Positions 29,865-38,817 of a stretch of 64,000 nt of DNA are shown piece by piece. Positions within the stretch are counted from its first letter, which is position 1. Each line of letters begins with the position of its first letter. The stretch lies in NCBI RefSeq assembly GCF_034353875.1, contig NZ_CP133784.1, positions 2,880,501 to 2,944,500 on the forward strand, in the 5' to 3' direction. Origin of the DNA: Pseudomonas sp. MH9.2 (GTDB lineage: Bacteria > Pseudomonadota > Gammaproteobacteria > Pseudomonadales > Pseudomonadaceae). The notes under the pieces are model-generated. The model was not told the origin of the DNA. It saw only the letters and a list, made by a program, of their open reading frames with translations, and did not search any database. Both the position numbers and the translations under genes were made by a program.

Positions 29865-30212
29865 ATGCCAACGTTTGAATTTTCAAGTTCCGCGCCACTG
29901 CGCCCTGACGTCTGGTCCTCCAGCAATGCCCATACCCGTGCGTACTATCAAATCCTTGCCGAGGCAGAGCCCGACCTTTTATGCCGGGTGCTGAATCTGT
30001 TTGCGATGCAGTATTTGATTCCGCAACAGGTCAGCGTTTTGCAGCAAGATCAGATGCTGATGATTGACGTCCAGCTGGACGGATTAAGCTGGCACCGGGC
30101 GCAAGTCATTGGCGAAAAAATGCGTAACTTGATCAATATTTGTTCAGTCACCCTGGAACCCAATCCAATTCAGAACGTCTTACCGCAACAGGTAGTTCTG
30201 GCCGTCGGATAA
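29865..30212 (+). CDS. Small ACT-like domain protein, unknown function
   Basis: 115 residues, start ATG 29865 behind GGAGAGG. After about 40 variable residues, the rest (LLCRVLNLFAMQYLIPQQVSV then MLMIDVQLDGL and VIGEKMRNLINICSVTLE) follows the beta-alpha-beta-beta-alpha-beta order of ACT domains such as the IlvM/IlvH regulatory subunits. No catalytic motifs. It is divergent from an Lrp-family gene, so an amino-acid-responsive regulatory role is inferred. An ATG 13 codons upstream lacks a ribosome-binding site. Confidence 0.7.
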   Translation: MPTFEFSSSAPLRPDVWSSSNAHTRAYYQILAEAEPDLLCRVLNLFAMQYLIPQQVSVLQQDQMLMIDVQLDGLSWHRAQVIGEKMRNLINICSVTLEPNPIQNVLPQQVVLAVG

Positions 30213-30329
30213 TGATTCGGTAAATTTTCGCAACCCTTCACCTCGCTCCGGGTAACACATGCGACGCGCCGGGGACTATTCTTGTCTTGCCATTAGCCGG
30301 TCAGAGCAGAACTGTCCCAAGGAGCCCGC

Positions 30330-32114
30330 ATGTCCGTCCTCGCCTCAGTTACCCAAGACCGTTGGCTGGATCTCAACGATCTGCTACACGACTTGGTTGC
30401 TCAAGGGTTTACCGATCAAGAAAGTGCTGAATACGCGCTCACTCTGCGCCGTTCAGCTCTGAACATTCAATTGCACCCGCTGGAGTTCATCGCCGCCCAA
30501 CATCTCGATGATTTAAAGCGGCCTGGCAAGAAGCTCGACCTGGAAAGCCTCACCCTCTGGCTCGCGCAGCAGGTCGGTCAGCCTTACCTGCGCATCGATC
30601 CGCTGAAGATCGACGTTGCGGCCATCACGCCGCTGATGTCGTACGCTTTTGCCCAACGACACAAGATCCTCGCGGTGGCCGTGGACCGCGAATCGGTGAC
30701 CATCGCCAGTGCCCAGCCCTTCGTCAGCGCCTGGGAAGCAGACCTGACGCATGTACTGAAATTGCCGATCAAACGCGTAGTCGCCAATCCGGCAGACATC
30801 CAGCGTTTGGCCGTGGAGTTTTTCCGGCTGGCGAAGTCGGTCAGCGGTGCCAATGCCTCTGATCTGAAAATGAGCAATCTGGGCAATTTTGAACAGTTGC
30901 TCAAGCTCGGCGCCAGTGACCAGGAACCCGACGCCAACGACGCGCACATCGTCAACATCGTCGATTGGCTGTTCCAATATGCGTTCCAGCAGCGTGCCAG
31001 CGATATCCATATCGAGCCCCGCCGTGAACAGGGCACCGTGCGTTTTCGCATCGACGGCGTGCTGCACAACGTCTATCAATTTCCAGCCCAAGTCACCATG
31101 GCCATCGTCAGCCGCCTGAAAAGCCTGGGGCGAATGAACGTTGCCGAGAAACGCAAACCGCAGGATGGCCGGGTCAAGACCACCACGCCTGAGGGCGGCG
31201 AAGTCGAGCTGCGCCTGTCGACCTTGCCCACCGCATTCGGCGAAAAGATGGTGATGCGGATTTTCGACCCGGAAGTGCTGCTGAAAAACTTCGATCAACT
31301 GGGCTTTTCCGGCGATGACCTGCGCCGCTGGCAGGACATGACTCAGCAACCCAACGGCATCATTCTGGTCACGGGCCCAACCGGTTCGGGCAAGACCACG
31401 ACGCTTTATACAACCCTGAAAAAGCTGGCGACCTCGGAGGTCAATCTCTGCACCATTGAAGACCCCATCGAGATGGTCGAGCCGGCGTTCAACCAGATGC
31501 AGGTCCAGCACAACATCGACCTGACGTTTGCCAGCGGCGTGCGCGCACTGATGCGTCAGGACCCGGACATCATCATGATCGGCGAAATTCGTGATCTGGA
31601 GACCGCAGAAATGGCGATCCAGGCCGCGCTGACCGGCCACCTCGTGCTGTCCACCCTGCACACCAACGACGCGCCGAGCGCCATTAGCCGCCTACTGGAA
31701 CTGGGCGTGCCCCATTACCTGCTCAAGGCCACCCTCCTCGGCGTCATGGCCCAACGACTGGTGCGCACTCTCTGCCCGCACTGCAAAGCCCCCATCGAGC
31801 TGGAAGAAAGCGACTGGCAAACCCTGACCCGCCCGTGGCAAGCACCTGTCCCGAGCGGTGCTCAACGCGCTGTCGGCTGCGTAGAATGTCGCGACACCGG
31901 GTATCGCGGCCGCGCCGGAGTGTACGAAATCATGTTGATGTCCGACAGCGTCAAAGCCCTGATCAGCGCCGACCTCGACCTCACCGCCATACGCCGCCAA
32001 GCCTTCAAGGAAGGCATGCGCAGCTTGCGCTTGTCCGGCGCGCAGAAAATATCCGCCGGGCTGACCACGCTCGAAGAGGTGTTGCGGGTAACGCCGCAGA
32101 GTGAGCAGCGGTGA
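30330..32114 (+). CDS. GspE/PilB-family secretion ATPase (orphan)
   Basis: 594-residue type II secretion/type IV pilus assembly ATPase homologue. The N-terminal MshEN-like domain (about 1-170) precedes the ATPase core with SDIHIEPRREQGTVRFRIDG, Walker A ILVTGPTGSGKTTTLYT, Asp box CTIEDPIEMVE, Walker B DIIMIGEIRDLETAEMA and His box STLHTNDAPSA. A tetracysteine zinc site follows (CPHCKAPI then CVECRDTGYRG). All catalytic parts look intact. No pseudopilin, secretin or platform gene is adjacent, so it may power a system encoded elsewhere. I recall an isolated orthologue near this place in P. aeruginosa (PA5210). Start ATG 30330 after AAGGAG. Confidence 0.92.
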   Translation: MSVLASVTQDRWLDLNDLLHDLVAQGFTDQESAEYALTLRRSALNIQLHPLEFIAAQHLDDLKRPGKKLDLESLTLWLAQQVGQPYLRIDPLKIDVAAITPLMSYAFAQRHKILAVAVDRESVTIASAQPFVSAWEADLTHVLKLPIKRVVANPADIQRLAVEFFRLAKSVSGANASDLKMSNLGNFEQLLKLGASDQEPDANDAHIVNIVDWLFQYAFQQRASDIHIEPRREQGTVRFRIDGVLHNVYQFPAQVTMAIVSRLKSLGRMNVAEKRKPQDGRVKTTTPEGGEVELRLSTLPTAFGEKMVMRIFDPEVLLKNFDQLGFSGDDLRRWQDMTQQPNGIILVTGPTGSGKTTTLYTTLKKLATSEVNLCTIEDPIEMVEPAFNQMQVQHNIDLTFASGVRALMRQDPDIIMIGEIRDLETAEMAIQAALTGHLVLSTLHTNDAPSAISRLLELGVPHYLLKATLLGVMAQRLVRTLCPHCKAPIELEESDWQTLTRPWQAPVPSGAQRAVGCVECRDTGYRGRAGVYEIMLMSDSVKALISADLDLTAIRRQAFKEGMRSLRLSGAQKISAGLTTLEEVLRVTPQSEQR

Positions 32115-32140
32115 TGGTTATCCTTGTCTGACACACTGTC

Positions 32141-32200
32141 ATCGCGAATGAATTGGCTCCACACTGGACAGCACATGTCCTGTGGAAGCCAATGTATTCG
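32141..32200. repeat. REP-like inverted repeat
   Basis: Arms CGAATGAATTGGCTCCACA (32145-32163) and TGTGGAAGCCAATGTATTCG (32181-32200) are imperfect inverted copies in the gap between the ATPase gene and the SPFH gene. Typical fluorescent-pseudomonad extragenic palindrome; may end the upstream transcript. Confidence 0.65.
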
Positions 32201-32308
32201 GCACATTTTGTACAAATCTATTCTGAATTATATCGCCATCACCCTCGTATTTCTGCCTAAATGAGCCGTTCATCACCAGACAATCCATAACCAAAACAGG
32301 GAACCGTT

Positions 32309-33229
32309 ATGCAAATCGGTAGTGTGCTTTTACTTTTCGTCGGGCTGGCGATTGCCATTGTGTTCATGGGTTTCAAGGTGGTGCCGCAAGGTTATCAATG
32401 GACGGTGGAACGCTTTGGCCGTTATACCAATACCCTGAAACCGGGCCTCAACATCATCGTGCCGGTGATGGACCGTATCGGGCGCAAGATCAATGTGATG
32501 GAAAGCGTGCTGGATATCCCGCCGCAGGAAGTCATCACCGCTGACAACGCCACGGTGCAGATTGATGCGGTGTGCTTCTTTCAGGTGGTCAACACCGCGC
32601 AGGCCGCGTACGAGGTGAATAACCTCGAGCACGCGATCCGTAACCTGCTGCAAACCAATATCCGTACGGTGCTCGGCTCCATGGAACTGGATGCCATGCT
32701 TAGTCAGCGCGACGGCATCAATGAAAAGCTGCTGCGCACTGTCGATGAAGCGACCGCGCCATGGGGAATAAAGATCACCCGGATCGAGATCAAGGACATC
32801 AGCCCGCCCGCCGATCTGATGGCTGCAATGTCCGGGCAGATGAAAGCGGAGCGGATCAAGCGCGCGCAGATTCTGGAAGCAGAAGGCCTTCGGGCATCGG
32901 CGATTCTCACCGCTGAAGGCAAGAAGCAGGCACAGATCCTCGAAGCCGAAGGCGGTCGTCAGGCGGCGTTCCTTGAATCCGAGGCGCGGGAGCGTCAAGC
33001 CGAAGCAGAGGCACGGGCCACCCAAGTGGTGTCCGAAGCGATTGCCAACGGCAACGTGCAGGCGATCAACTATTTTGTCGCACAGAAATACATCGATGCG
33101 CTGGGTAAACTCGCGTCAGCCAACAACAGCAAAGTGATCTTGATGCCACTCGAAGCCAGTCAAGTGATTGGTGCCGTGGGCGGTATCGGCGAGATCGTCA
33201 AAGCTACCTTCGACACTAAAAAGGGCTGA
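32309..33229 (+). CDS. SPFH/stomatin-like membrane protein (QmcA family)
   Basis: 306-residue prohibitin-homology protein with one N-terminal hydrophobic segment (residues ~4-24, [20 protein letters not shown]), then the SPFH domain ([38 protein letters not shown]) and a C-terminal coiled coil of repeated Glu/Ala segments ([20 protein letters not shown]). Such proteins oligomerise in membrane microdomains and often regulate proteases such as FtsH. The NfeD gene starts 11 bases after its stop, the standard partner arrangement. ATG 32309 follows CAGGGAACCGTT. Confidence 0.93.
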   Translation: MQIGSVLLLFVGLAIAIVFMGFKVVPQGYQWTVERFGRYTNTLKPGLNIIVPVMDRIGRKINVMESVLDIPPQEVITADNATVQIDAVCFFQVVNTAQAAYEVNNLEHAIRNLLQTNIRTVLGSMELDAMLSQRDGINEKLLRTVDEATAPWGIKITRIEIKDISPPADLMAAMSGQMKAERIKRAQILEAEGLRASAILTAEGKKQAQILEAEGGRQAAFLESEARERQAEAEARATQVVSEAIANGNVQAINYFVAQKYIDALGKLASANNSKVILMPLEASQVIGAVGGIGEIVKATFDTKKG

Positions 33230-33239
33230 GGCGCGACCC

Positions 33240-33692
33240 ATGATCTGGGACTACCTGCAACACCTGTCGTTCTGGGACTGGCTGGGGCTGGGCACGGTGT
33301 TGCTGATTCTTGAAGTGTTCGGCGCTGGCGGCTATTTGCTGTGGATCGGTGTCGCAGCGGCAGGCGTCGGGGTTATCAGCTTTTTGATCCCCGCGCTGCC
33401 ATGGACCCTGCAATTTCTGTTGTTCGGTCTGCTTTCGGTCCTGACGGCGTTGTATTGGTGGCGGCGTCAACGCAACGTGGTTCGTCCTTCGGATCAACCG
33501 GGTCTGAACATGCGCGGGCAAGAACTGATCGGGCACACGTTTGTGGTCCAGAGTGCGATTGTCGGCGGACGCGGAAAGATCAAAGTGAATGATGGCGTGT
33601 GGATGGTAATCGGCCCCGACTTGCCGGTGGGCAGTCAGGTGCGGGTAGTCAGACAGGAAGGCGCTATTTTGAGAGTTGAAGCTATATCCTGA
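33240..33692 (+). CDS. NfeD-family membrane protein
   Basis: 150 residues from ATG 33240 (MIWDYLQHLSFWDWLGL), preceded by GAGG; the open frame upstream overlaps the SPFH gene and is not protein-like. Two to three hydrophobic segments (about 14-65) are followed by a soluble OB-fold domain with GQELIGHTFVVQSAIVGGRG and VGSQVRVVRQEGAILRVE, typical of NfeD1b proteins. It partners the SPFH protein, likely stabilising the membrane complex. Confidence 0.92.
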   Translation: MIWDYLQHLSFWDWLGLGTVLLILEVFGAGGYLLWIGVAAAGVGVISFLIPALPWTLQFLLFGLLSVLTALYWWRRQRNVVRPSDQPGLNMRGQELIGHTFVVQSAIVGGRGKIKVNDGVWMVIGPDLPVGSQVRVVRQEGAILRVEAIS

Positions 33693-33704
33693 GTCAGGTA
33701 CGGA

Positions 33705-33755
33705 ACTCCGACGAGGCTTCGACAATCCAATCTTTTAGAACAACCACGTCGGAGT
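33705..33755 (+). promoter_or_regulatory. Hairpin that sequesters the ribosome-binding site of the DUF2388 gene
   Basis: ACTCCGACG (33705-33713) is perfectly complementary to CGTCGGAGT (33747-33755), which contains the GGAG ribosome-binding site eight bases before ATG 33764. The stem extends by two pairs after a mismatch, with a loop of about 30 bases. If it forms, translation is blocked until it opens. Confidence 0.55.
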
Positions 33756-33763
33756 CACCTATC

Positions 33764-34084
33764 ATGCGCCTTAAGCTTGCAGTATTTACATTGGCTTTGC
33801 TTTCACTCCCCGTCGGGTCAGCAATGGCAGACGGATTCTTGCGAGACGTGCTTTCATCAGGCGCCACAACAGCTTCCACATACCTGACCTTCAGACATGA
33901 CCGTAAGCTGATCGTTGCCGCTCAGGATGATGCGGGTAGCTTCGTCGCCAGCGAAGGTGGTATCCGCGGTCCGTTCCTGGAAGCTGCCATGGAACAGGTA
34001 CGTACCGATAACCCAGGGCTCAAAGCCACGGACATGGAACTGGCGAACGCGATTCTGACAAAGAATCTGGTTGCCGCCGAATGA
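33764..34084 (+). CDS. DUF2388 small exported protein
   Basis: 106 residues of the DUF2388 family, found mainly in pseudomonads, often in several paralogues. Signal peptide MRLKLAVFTLALLSLPVGSA with cleavage after AMA. The mature region carries FLRDVLSSGATTASTYLTF, KLIVAAQDDAGSFVASEG and GPFLEAAMEQVR, the conserved pattern of the family. No function is known. Its ribosome-binding site lies within a predicted stem (see 33705-33755), and the transcript ends at a strong hairpin shared with convergent gcvP. Confidence 0.88.
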   Translation: MRLKLAVFTLALLSLPVGSAMADGFLRDVLSSGATTASTYLTFRHDRKLIVAAQDDAGSFVASEGGIRGPFLEAAMEQVRTDNPGLKATDMELANAILTKNLVAAE

Positions 34085-34111
34085 TTCATGACTGACCGCT
34101 AGCGCACATTG

Positions 34112-34140
34112 AAATGCCGCTCATCGAGCGGCATTTTTTA
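34112..34140 (+). terminator. Terminator of the DUF2388 gene, convergent with gcvP
   Basis: Perfect 11-bp stem AAATGCCGCTC/GAGCGGCATTT with loop ATC, followed by TTTTA. It also serves the opposing gcvP mRNA, less well, as the minus strand has only a short T run. Confidence 0.92.
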
Positions 34141-34150
34141 TGGCCACTAC

Positions 34151-37024
34151 TTAGCGATATTCATCCACCGGCACGCAGGCGCAGAACAGATTCCGGTCAC
34201 CGTAAACGTTGTCTACCCGGTTCACCGCGGGCCAATACTTGTGCAGCCGTGTATGCCGAGTGGGCGTGACTGCCTGGGCGATGCTGTACGGGCGTTCCCA
34301 GATGCCGGTGATGTCAGCCAGGGTATGCGGTGCGCCCTTCAACGGATTGTTTTCGCCAGGCCAACTGCCGTTTTGCACCTCGGTGATTTCCGCGCGAATA
34401 CTGAGCATCGCCTCGATAAAGCGATCCAGTTCTGCCTTGGACTCACTTTCAGTGGGCTCGATCATCAAGGTGCCGGGGACAGGGAATGACATGGTCGGCG
34501 CGTGAAAACCATAATCCATCAGGCGCTTGGCGACGTCCTCTTCGCTGATCCCCGTTTGCGCCTTGATCGGACGCAAATCAATGATGCACTCGTGCGCGAC
34601 GCGGTCATTGCGGCCGCTGTAGAGCAGCGGGAACGCGCCACCCAATTGCTGCGCCAGATAATTCGCGCTGAGGATCGCCACTTCACTGGCATCCGCCAAT
34701 TGCGGGCCCATCATCGCGATGTACATCCAACTGATCGGCAAAATGCTTGCGCTGCCCCAAGGCGCAGCGCTGACAGCCGTATTCTGCGGGTTCGGCCCTT
34801 CCAGCGGGACCACCGGGTGGTTGGCCACAAACGGCGCCAAATGGGCGCGCACGCCAATCGGCCCCATGCCTGGACCGCCACCGCCATGCGGGATACAGAA
34901 CGTTTTGTGCAGGTTCATGTGCGACACATCGGCACCGATGTCTGCTGGCCGGGCCAGCCCGACCTGGGCGTTGAGGTTGGCGCCATCCATGTACACCTGG
35001 CCGCCATGGCTGTGAATAATCTCGCAGATATCGCGAATGCCTTCTTCATACACGCCATGGGTAGAGGGATAGGTGACCATCAGGCACGACAACGTGTCCC
35101 CCGCTTCTTGCGCCTTGGCTTTCAAGTCAGCAAGGTCAACGTTACCCGCCTTGTCGCACTCAACGATCACCACGTGCATGCCGGCCATCTGAGCCGATGC
35201 CGGGTTGGTGCCATGCGCCGACGAAGGGATAAGGCAAATCTCACGCTTATCCTCATGACGGCTCAGGTGGTATTTGTGGATCGCCAGCAGCCCGGCATAT
35301 TCGCCTTGCGCGCCGGAGTTGGGTTGCATGCAAACAGCGTCGAAACCGGTGATCGCGCACAGCCAGGCTTCGAGTTCGTCAATCATGGCGGTGTAACCGA
35401 GCGCCTGTTCACGTGGAACGAAAGGATGCAGATTGGCGAACTCGGGCCAGGTAATAGGGATCATTTCGCTGGTGGCGTTGAGTTTCATGGTGCACGAACC
35501 GAGGGGAATCATTGACTGGTCCAGCGCCAGGTCCTTGTTCTCCAGCTGCTTGAGGTAACGCAGCATCTCGGTTTCGCTGTGATGCATGCTGAACACCGGA
35601 TGGGTCAGGTACGCCGAGGTGCGCAGCAACGCGCCGGGAATACCTGATTCCAGAGTTTCCGCGTCCAGTTCGGCGATGTTAAGCCCATGATCGGCCCCCA
35701 GAAATATATCGAACAGGCGCTCTACGGTCGCCTCGCTGCAACGTTCATCCAGGCTCAGCCCCAGCTTGCCGTCCCCAAGAATGCGCAGGTTAATCTGTAC
35801 ATCCCTGGCGCTGTCGAGGATTGCGCTCTGGCTACCGCCGACATCCAGGGTCAAGGTGTCGAAGAACCGTCTGTTGACCCGCTGCAGCCCTTTGCGCGCT
35901 AAACCCGCTGCCAGAATGGTGGTCAGCCGGTGAACCCGCTGGGCGATGCGCTTGAGCCCTTCAGGCCCGTGATACACCGCATAGAAGCTGGCGATATTGG
36001 CCAGCAAGACTTGCGCGGTGCAGATGTTGGAGTTGGCCTTCTCGCGGCGGATATGCTGTTCACGGGTTTGCAGGGCCATGCGCAAAGCCACGTTGCCACG
36101 CGCGTCTTTGGACACACCGATGATCCGCCCCGGCATTGCACGTTTGAACTCATCGCGACAGGCAAAATAGGCCGCGTGCGGGCCGCCATAGCCCATCGGT
36201 ACGCCAAAACGTTGCGACGAACCAAATACCACGTCGGCGCCCATTTCTCCCGGCGGGGTCAGCAGCAACAGGCTAAGCAGGTCAGCCGACACGCAGGCCA
36301 GCGCTTGCTGGACATGCAGTTGCTCGATCAACGGGCGCAGGTCGCGAATTTCTCCGTGGGTATCCGGGTATTGCAGCAGCGCACCAAAGACCTTGTGCCT
36401 GGAGAGATTGTCCACCGAATCGATGATCAGTTCGAAGCCGAAACCTTGCGCCCGCGTCTGAACCACGGAAATAGTTTGCGGGTGGCAGTTTTCGTCGACG
36501 AAAAACAAGTTGCTTCTGGACTTGGCGACGCGCTTGGCCAGGGCCATGGCCTCGGCGGCAGCGGTGGCTTCGTCGAGCAAGGAGGCGTTGGCCAGTTCCA
36601 GACCCGTCAGGTCGATGGTCAGTTGCTGAAAATTCAACAGCGATTCAAGGCGGCCTTGAGCGATCTCGGGCTGATAAGGCGTATAGGCGGTGTACCAGCC
36701 AGGATTTTCCAGGACGTTGCGCACAATCACGGTCGGCGTGAGGGTGCCGTGGTAGCCCATGCCGATCAGGCTGGTCCACACCTGATTCTGCTCGGCGTAG
36801 CCTTTGAGCTTGGCCAGCGCGGCGTCCTCGTCGAGCGCGGCAGGCAACTCCAGCGCCCGATTGAAGCGGATGGCCGGCGGCACCGTCTGCTCGATCAGTT
36901 CCGTTCGGCTGGTCACGCCAAGTGTTTCGAGCATAGCCTGCTGCTCCCTGGCATCCGGGCCAAGGTGGCGCCGCAGGAAGACATTCGGGTCTTGCAACTG
37001 GCTCAAGGACGGCAACTGGGACAT
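34151..37024 (-). CDS. gcvP: Glycine dehydrogenase (decarboxylating), P protein
   Basis: PLP enzyme that decarboxylates glycine and passes the methylamine to lipoyl-GcvH. 957 residues, fused alpha-beta form normal for proteobacteria. PLP-binding lysine lies in [19 protein letters not shown] near residue 710; a glycine-rich [12 protein letters not shown] and the N-terminal [16 protein letters not shown] segment are also clear. ATG 37024 follows AGAGAGCGCCGTC. It is the last gene of gcvT-gcvH-gcvP, after a 125-base gap with a stem-loop. Confidence 0.98.
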   Translation of the reverse strand: MSQLPSLSQLQDPNVFLRRHLGPDAREQQAMLETLGVTSRTELIEQTVPPAIRFNRALELPAALDEDAALAKLKGYAEQNQVWTSLIGMGYHGTLTPTVIVRNVLENPGWYTAYTPYQPEIAQGRLESLLNFQQLTIDLTGLELANASLLDEATAAAEAMALAKRVAKSRSNLFFVDENCHPQTISVVQTRAQGFGFELIIDSVDNLSRHKVFGALLQYPDTHGEIRDLRPLIEQLHVQQALACVSADLLSLLLLTPPGEMGADVVFGSSQRFGVPMGYGGPHAAYFACRDEFKRAMPGRIIGVSKDARGNVALRMALQTREQHIRREKANSNICTAQVLLANIASFYAVYHGPEGLKRIAQRVHRLTTILAAGLARKGLQRVNRRFFDTLTLDVGGSQSAILDSARDVQINLRILGDGKLGLSLDERCSEATVERLFDIFLGADHGLNIAELDAETLESGIPGALLRTSAYLTHPVFSMHHSETEMLRYLKQLENKDLALDQSMIPLGSCTMKLNATSEMIPITWPEFANLHPFVPREQALGYTAMIDELEAWLCAITGFDAVCMQPNSGAQGEYAGLLAIHKYHLSRHEDKREICLIPSSAHGTNPASAQMAGMHVVIVECDKAGNVDLADLKAKAQEAGDTLSCLMVTYPSTHGVYEEGIRDICEIIHSHGGQVYMDGANLNAQVGLARPADIGADVSHMNLHKTFCIPHGGGGPGMGPIGVRAHLAPFVANHPVVPLEGPNPQNTAVSAAPWGSASILPISWMYIAMMGPQLADASEVAILSANYLAQQLGGAFPLLYSGRNDRVAHECIIDLRPIKAQTGISEEDVAKRLMDYGFHAPTMSFPVPGTLMIEPTESESKAELDRFIEAMLSIRAEITEVQNGSWPGENNPLKGAPHTLADITGIWERPYSIAQAVTPTRHTRLHKYWPAVNRVDNVYGDRNLFCACVPVDEYR

Positions 37025-37048
37025 GACGGCGCTCTCTTATAAGACAAA

Positions 37049-37066
37049 GCCTCGACAGGTCGAGGC
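37049..37066 (-). promoter_or_regulatory. Stem-loop between gcvH and gcvP
   Basis: On the minus strand GCCTCGAC-CT-GTCGAGGC makes an 8-bp stem followed by TTTGTCTTAT, 25 bases before the gcvP start. It resembles a partial terminator that could set gcvP expression below gcvT and gcvH. Confidence 0.55.
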
Positions 37067-37149
37067 CTATTGAGTCTAGGAAGAGATTGCCATTTGTGTA
37101 GAGAAACTATCTATACACTGTTCACGCGGCCCTTCTTTGCGCTAAATCG

Positions 37150-37533
37150 TTACTCGCCAATCGCGCTTTTATAAGCCGCTGCGTCCAGCAGTTTTTCCAT
37201 CTCGGCGGTGTTGCCTGGCTTGACCTTGAAGATCCACGCCCCGTATGGGTCGCTGTTCAACAGCTCCGGGGAGCCACCCAGGCCTTCGTTGGTCGCAATC
37301 ACTTCACCCGACACTGGCGAGTAAATATCCGACGCTGCTTTAACCGACTCGACCACGCCCGCTGTATCGCCAGCGGCAAACACTGTGCCGATTTCCGGCA
37401 GTTCGACGTACACGACATCACCCAAGGCTTCCTGAGCGTGGTCGGAGATACCAACGGTTACCGTGCCGTCAGTTTCAAGGCGAGCCCATTCGTGGCTTTC
37501 GGCAAAACGCAGATCAGCGGGGATATTGCTCAT
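37150..37533 (-). CDS. gcvH: Glycine cleavage system H protein
   Basis: Lipoyl carrier protein that shuttles the aminomethyl group between GcvP, GcvT and dihydrolipoamide dehydrogenase. 127 residues; the lipoylated lysine is in [19 protein letters not shown] near residue 63. Also typical are [13 protein letters not shown] and [13 protein letters not shown]. It lies between gcvT (46 bases upstream) and gcvP. Confidence 0.97.
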   Translation of the reverse strand: MSNIPADLRFAESHEWARLETDGTVTVGISDHAQEALGDVVYVELPEIGTVFAAGDTAGVVESVKAASDIYSPVSGEVIATNEGLGGSPELLNSDPYGAWIFKVKPGNTAEMEKLLDAAAYKSAIGE

Positions 37534-37579
37534 ATAGTCATCCTCTACATCAGGTCAGCGGAAAAACCGCCAGAGAAAG

Positions 37580-38662
37580 TTAGATCAAGGCTTTGCCATG
37601 ACGTACGAAATTAGGTTGTACCACGCGAACCGGATACCACTTGCCGCGGATTTCCACCTCGGCCCGGTCAGCGGTCGCCATTGGCACACGCGCCAAGGCA
37701 ATCGATTTGCTTAGCGTAGGCGAGAAACTACCACTGGTGATCTCTCCTTCGCCAACTTCTGCGATTCGGACGACCTGATGGGCGCGCAATACCCCGCGTT
37801 CCTCCAGCACCAGCCCGACCAGCTTGAGCTTCACGCCCGCAGCCCGCTCTTTTTCAACCGCGGTGCGCCCGATGAAATCACGCTCGGCAGGCTCCCAGGC
37901 GATGGTCCAGGCCATGTTGGCCGCCAACGGCGATACCTGCTCGTCTATATCCTGGCCATAAAGGTTCATCCCGGCCTCAAGGCGCAACGTATCGCGTGCG
38001 CCCAGGCCGATAGGCGAAATACCCGCGCCGACCAGATCGTTGAAAAACCCTGGGGCTTGAGCCGCGGGCAGAATGATTTCCAGGCCGTCTTCACCGGTGT
38101 AACCGGTACGGGCGATGAACCAGTCGCCTTCGCTGCGCCCTTCGAAGGGCTGCAGATGCTGGATCAATGCACCGCGTGCGCTGGTCACCAGTTCGGCGAT
38201 TTTGTGTCGCGCGTGGGGGCCTTGAATCGCTAACATCGCGAGGTCGCTACGCTCGACCAGTTGGACCTCGAAGCCCGCCAGATGCGCGTGCATCCAGGCA
38301 AGGTCCTTGGCGCCAGTCGCCGCATTTACCACCAGACGATAACCGCTGTCGGTGAGATAGACGAGCATGTCGTCGATCACACCACCCTCGGTGTTGAGCA
38401 TTGCACTGTACAGCGCTCGGCCAGGCTCAAGCAGGCGACCGACGTCATTCGCCAGTAAATACTGGAGCCAGGCCTTGGCCTGACTGCCAGCGATGTCGAT
38501 GACGGTCATATGAGAAACATCGAAAACCCCACAGTCGCGGCGCACTTGATGGTGCTCCTCGACTTGTGAGCCGTAATGCAACGGCATATCCCAACCACCA
38601 AAATCGACCATCTTGGCGCCAAGTGCGACGTGCAGGTCAAAGAGGGGCGTACGCTGTCCCAT
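37580..38662 (-). CDS. gcvT: Glycine cleavage system T protein (aminomethyltransferase)
   Basis: Transfers the one-carbon unit from aminomethyl-lipoyl-GcvH to tetrahydrofolate, releasing ammonia. Start ATG 38662 ([20 protein letters not shown]) with AAGGAG six bases upstream; the frame is open 84 codons further but without protein character. 360 residues. Conserved: [36 protein letters not shown] and [17 protein letters not shown]. First gene of gcvTHP. A hairpin (38715-38735) lies in the leader; I looked for a glycine riboswitch there and could not match it. Confidence 0.97.
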   Translation of the reverse strand: MGQRTPLFDLHVALGAKMVDFGGWDMPLHYGSQVEEHHQVRRDCGVFDVSHMTVIDIAGSQAKAWLQYLLANDVGRLLEPGRALYSAMLNTEGGVIDDMLVYLTDSGYRLVVNAATGAKDLAWMHAHLAGFEVQLVERSDLAMLAIQGPHARHKIAELVTSARGALIQHLQPFEGRSEGDWFIARTGYTGEDGLEIILPAAQAPGFFNDLVGAGISPIGLGARDTLRLEAGMNLYGQDIDEQVSPLAANMAWTIAWEPAERDFIGRTAVEKERAAGVKLKLVGLVLEERGVLRAHQVVRIAEVGEGEITSGSFSPTLSKSIALARVPMATADRAEVEIRGKWYPVRVVQPNFVRHGKALI

Positions 38663-38714
38663 GGGTTTCTCCTTCCGGGCGTGGCGAAGGTGCGGAGAGG
38701 CGCGACACCGGGCA

Positions 38715-38735
38715 AAGCCTCTAAAACAGAGGCTT
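38715..38735 (-). promoter_or_regulatory. Hairpin in the gcvT leader
   Basis: AAGCCTCT-GTTTT-AGAGGCTT forms a perfect 8-bp stem about 53 bases before the gcvT start. No U tract follows (TGCCCGG), so it is not a simple terminator. Role unknown. Confidence 0.4.
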
Positions 38736-38817
38736 CCAGCAGGTTTCAACGACCCGACGAGTCTGACAGACCGCACCGATTGCGGCGCATTGTATCCGCA
38801 TGGTGATGGGCCCGCAC

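Noticed and set aside
38663..38817. Glycine riboswitch before gcvT
   Set aside because: Position would fit, but I could not find the paired aptamer core motifs; only a simple 8-bp hairpin is present. A covariance search would be decisive.
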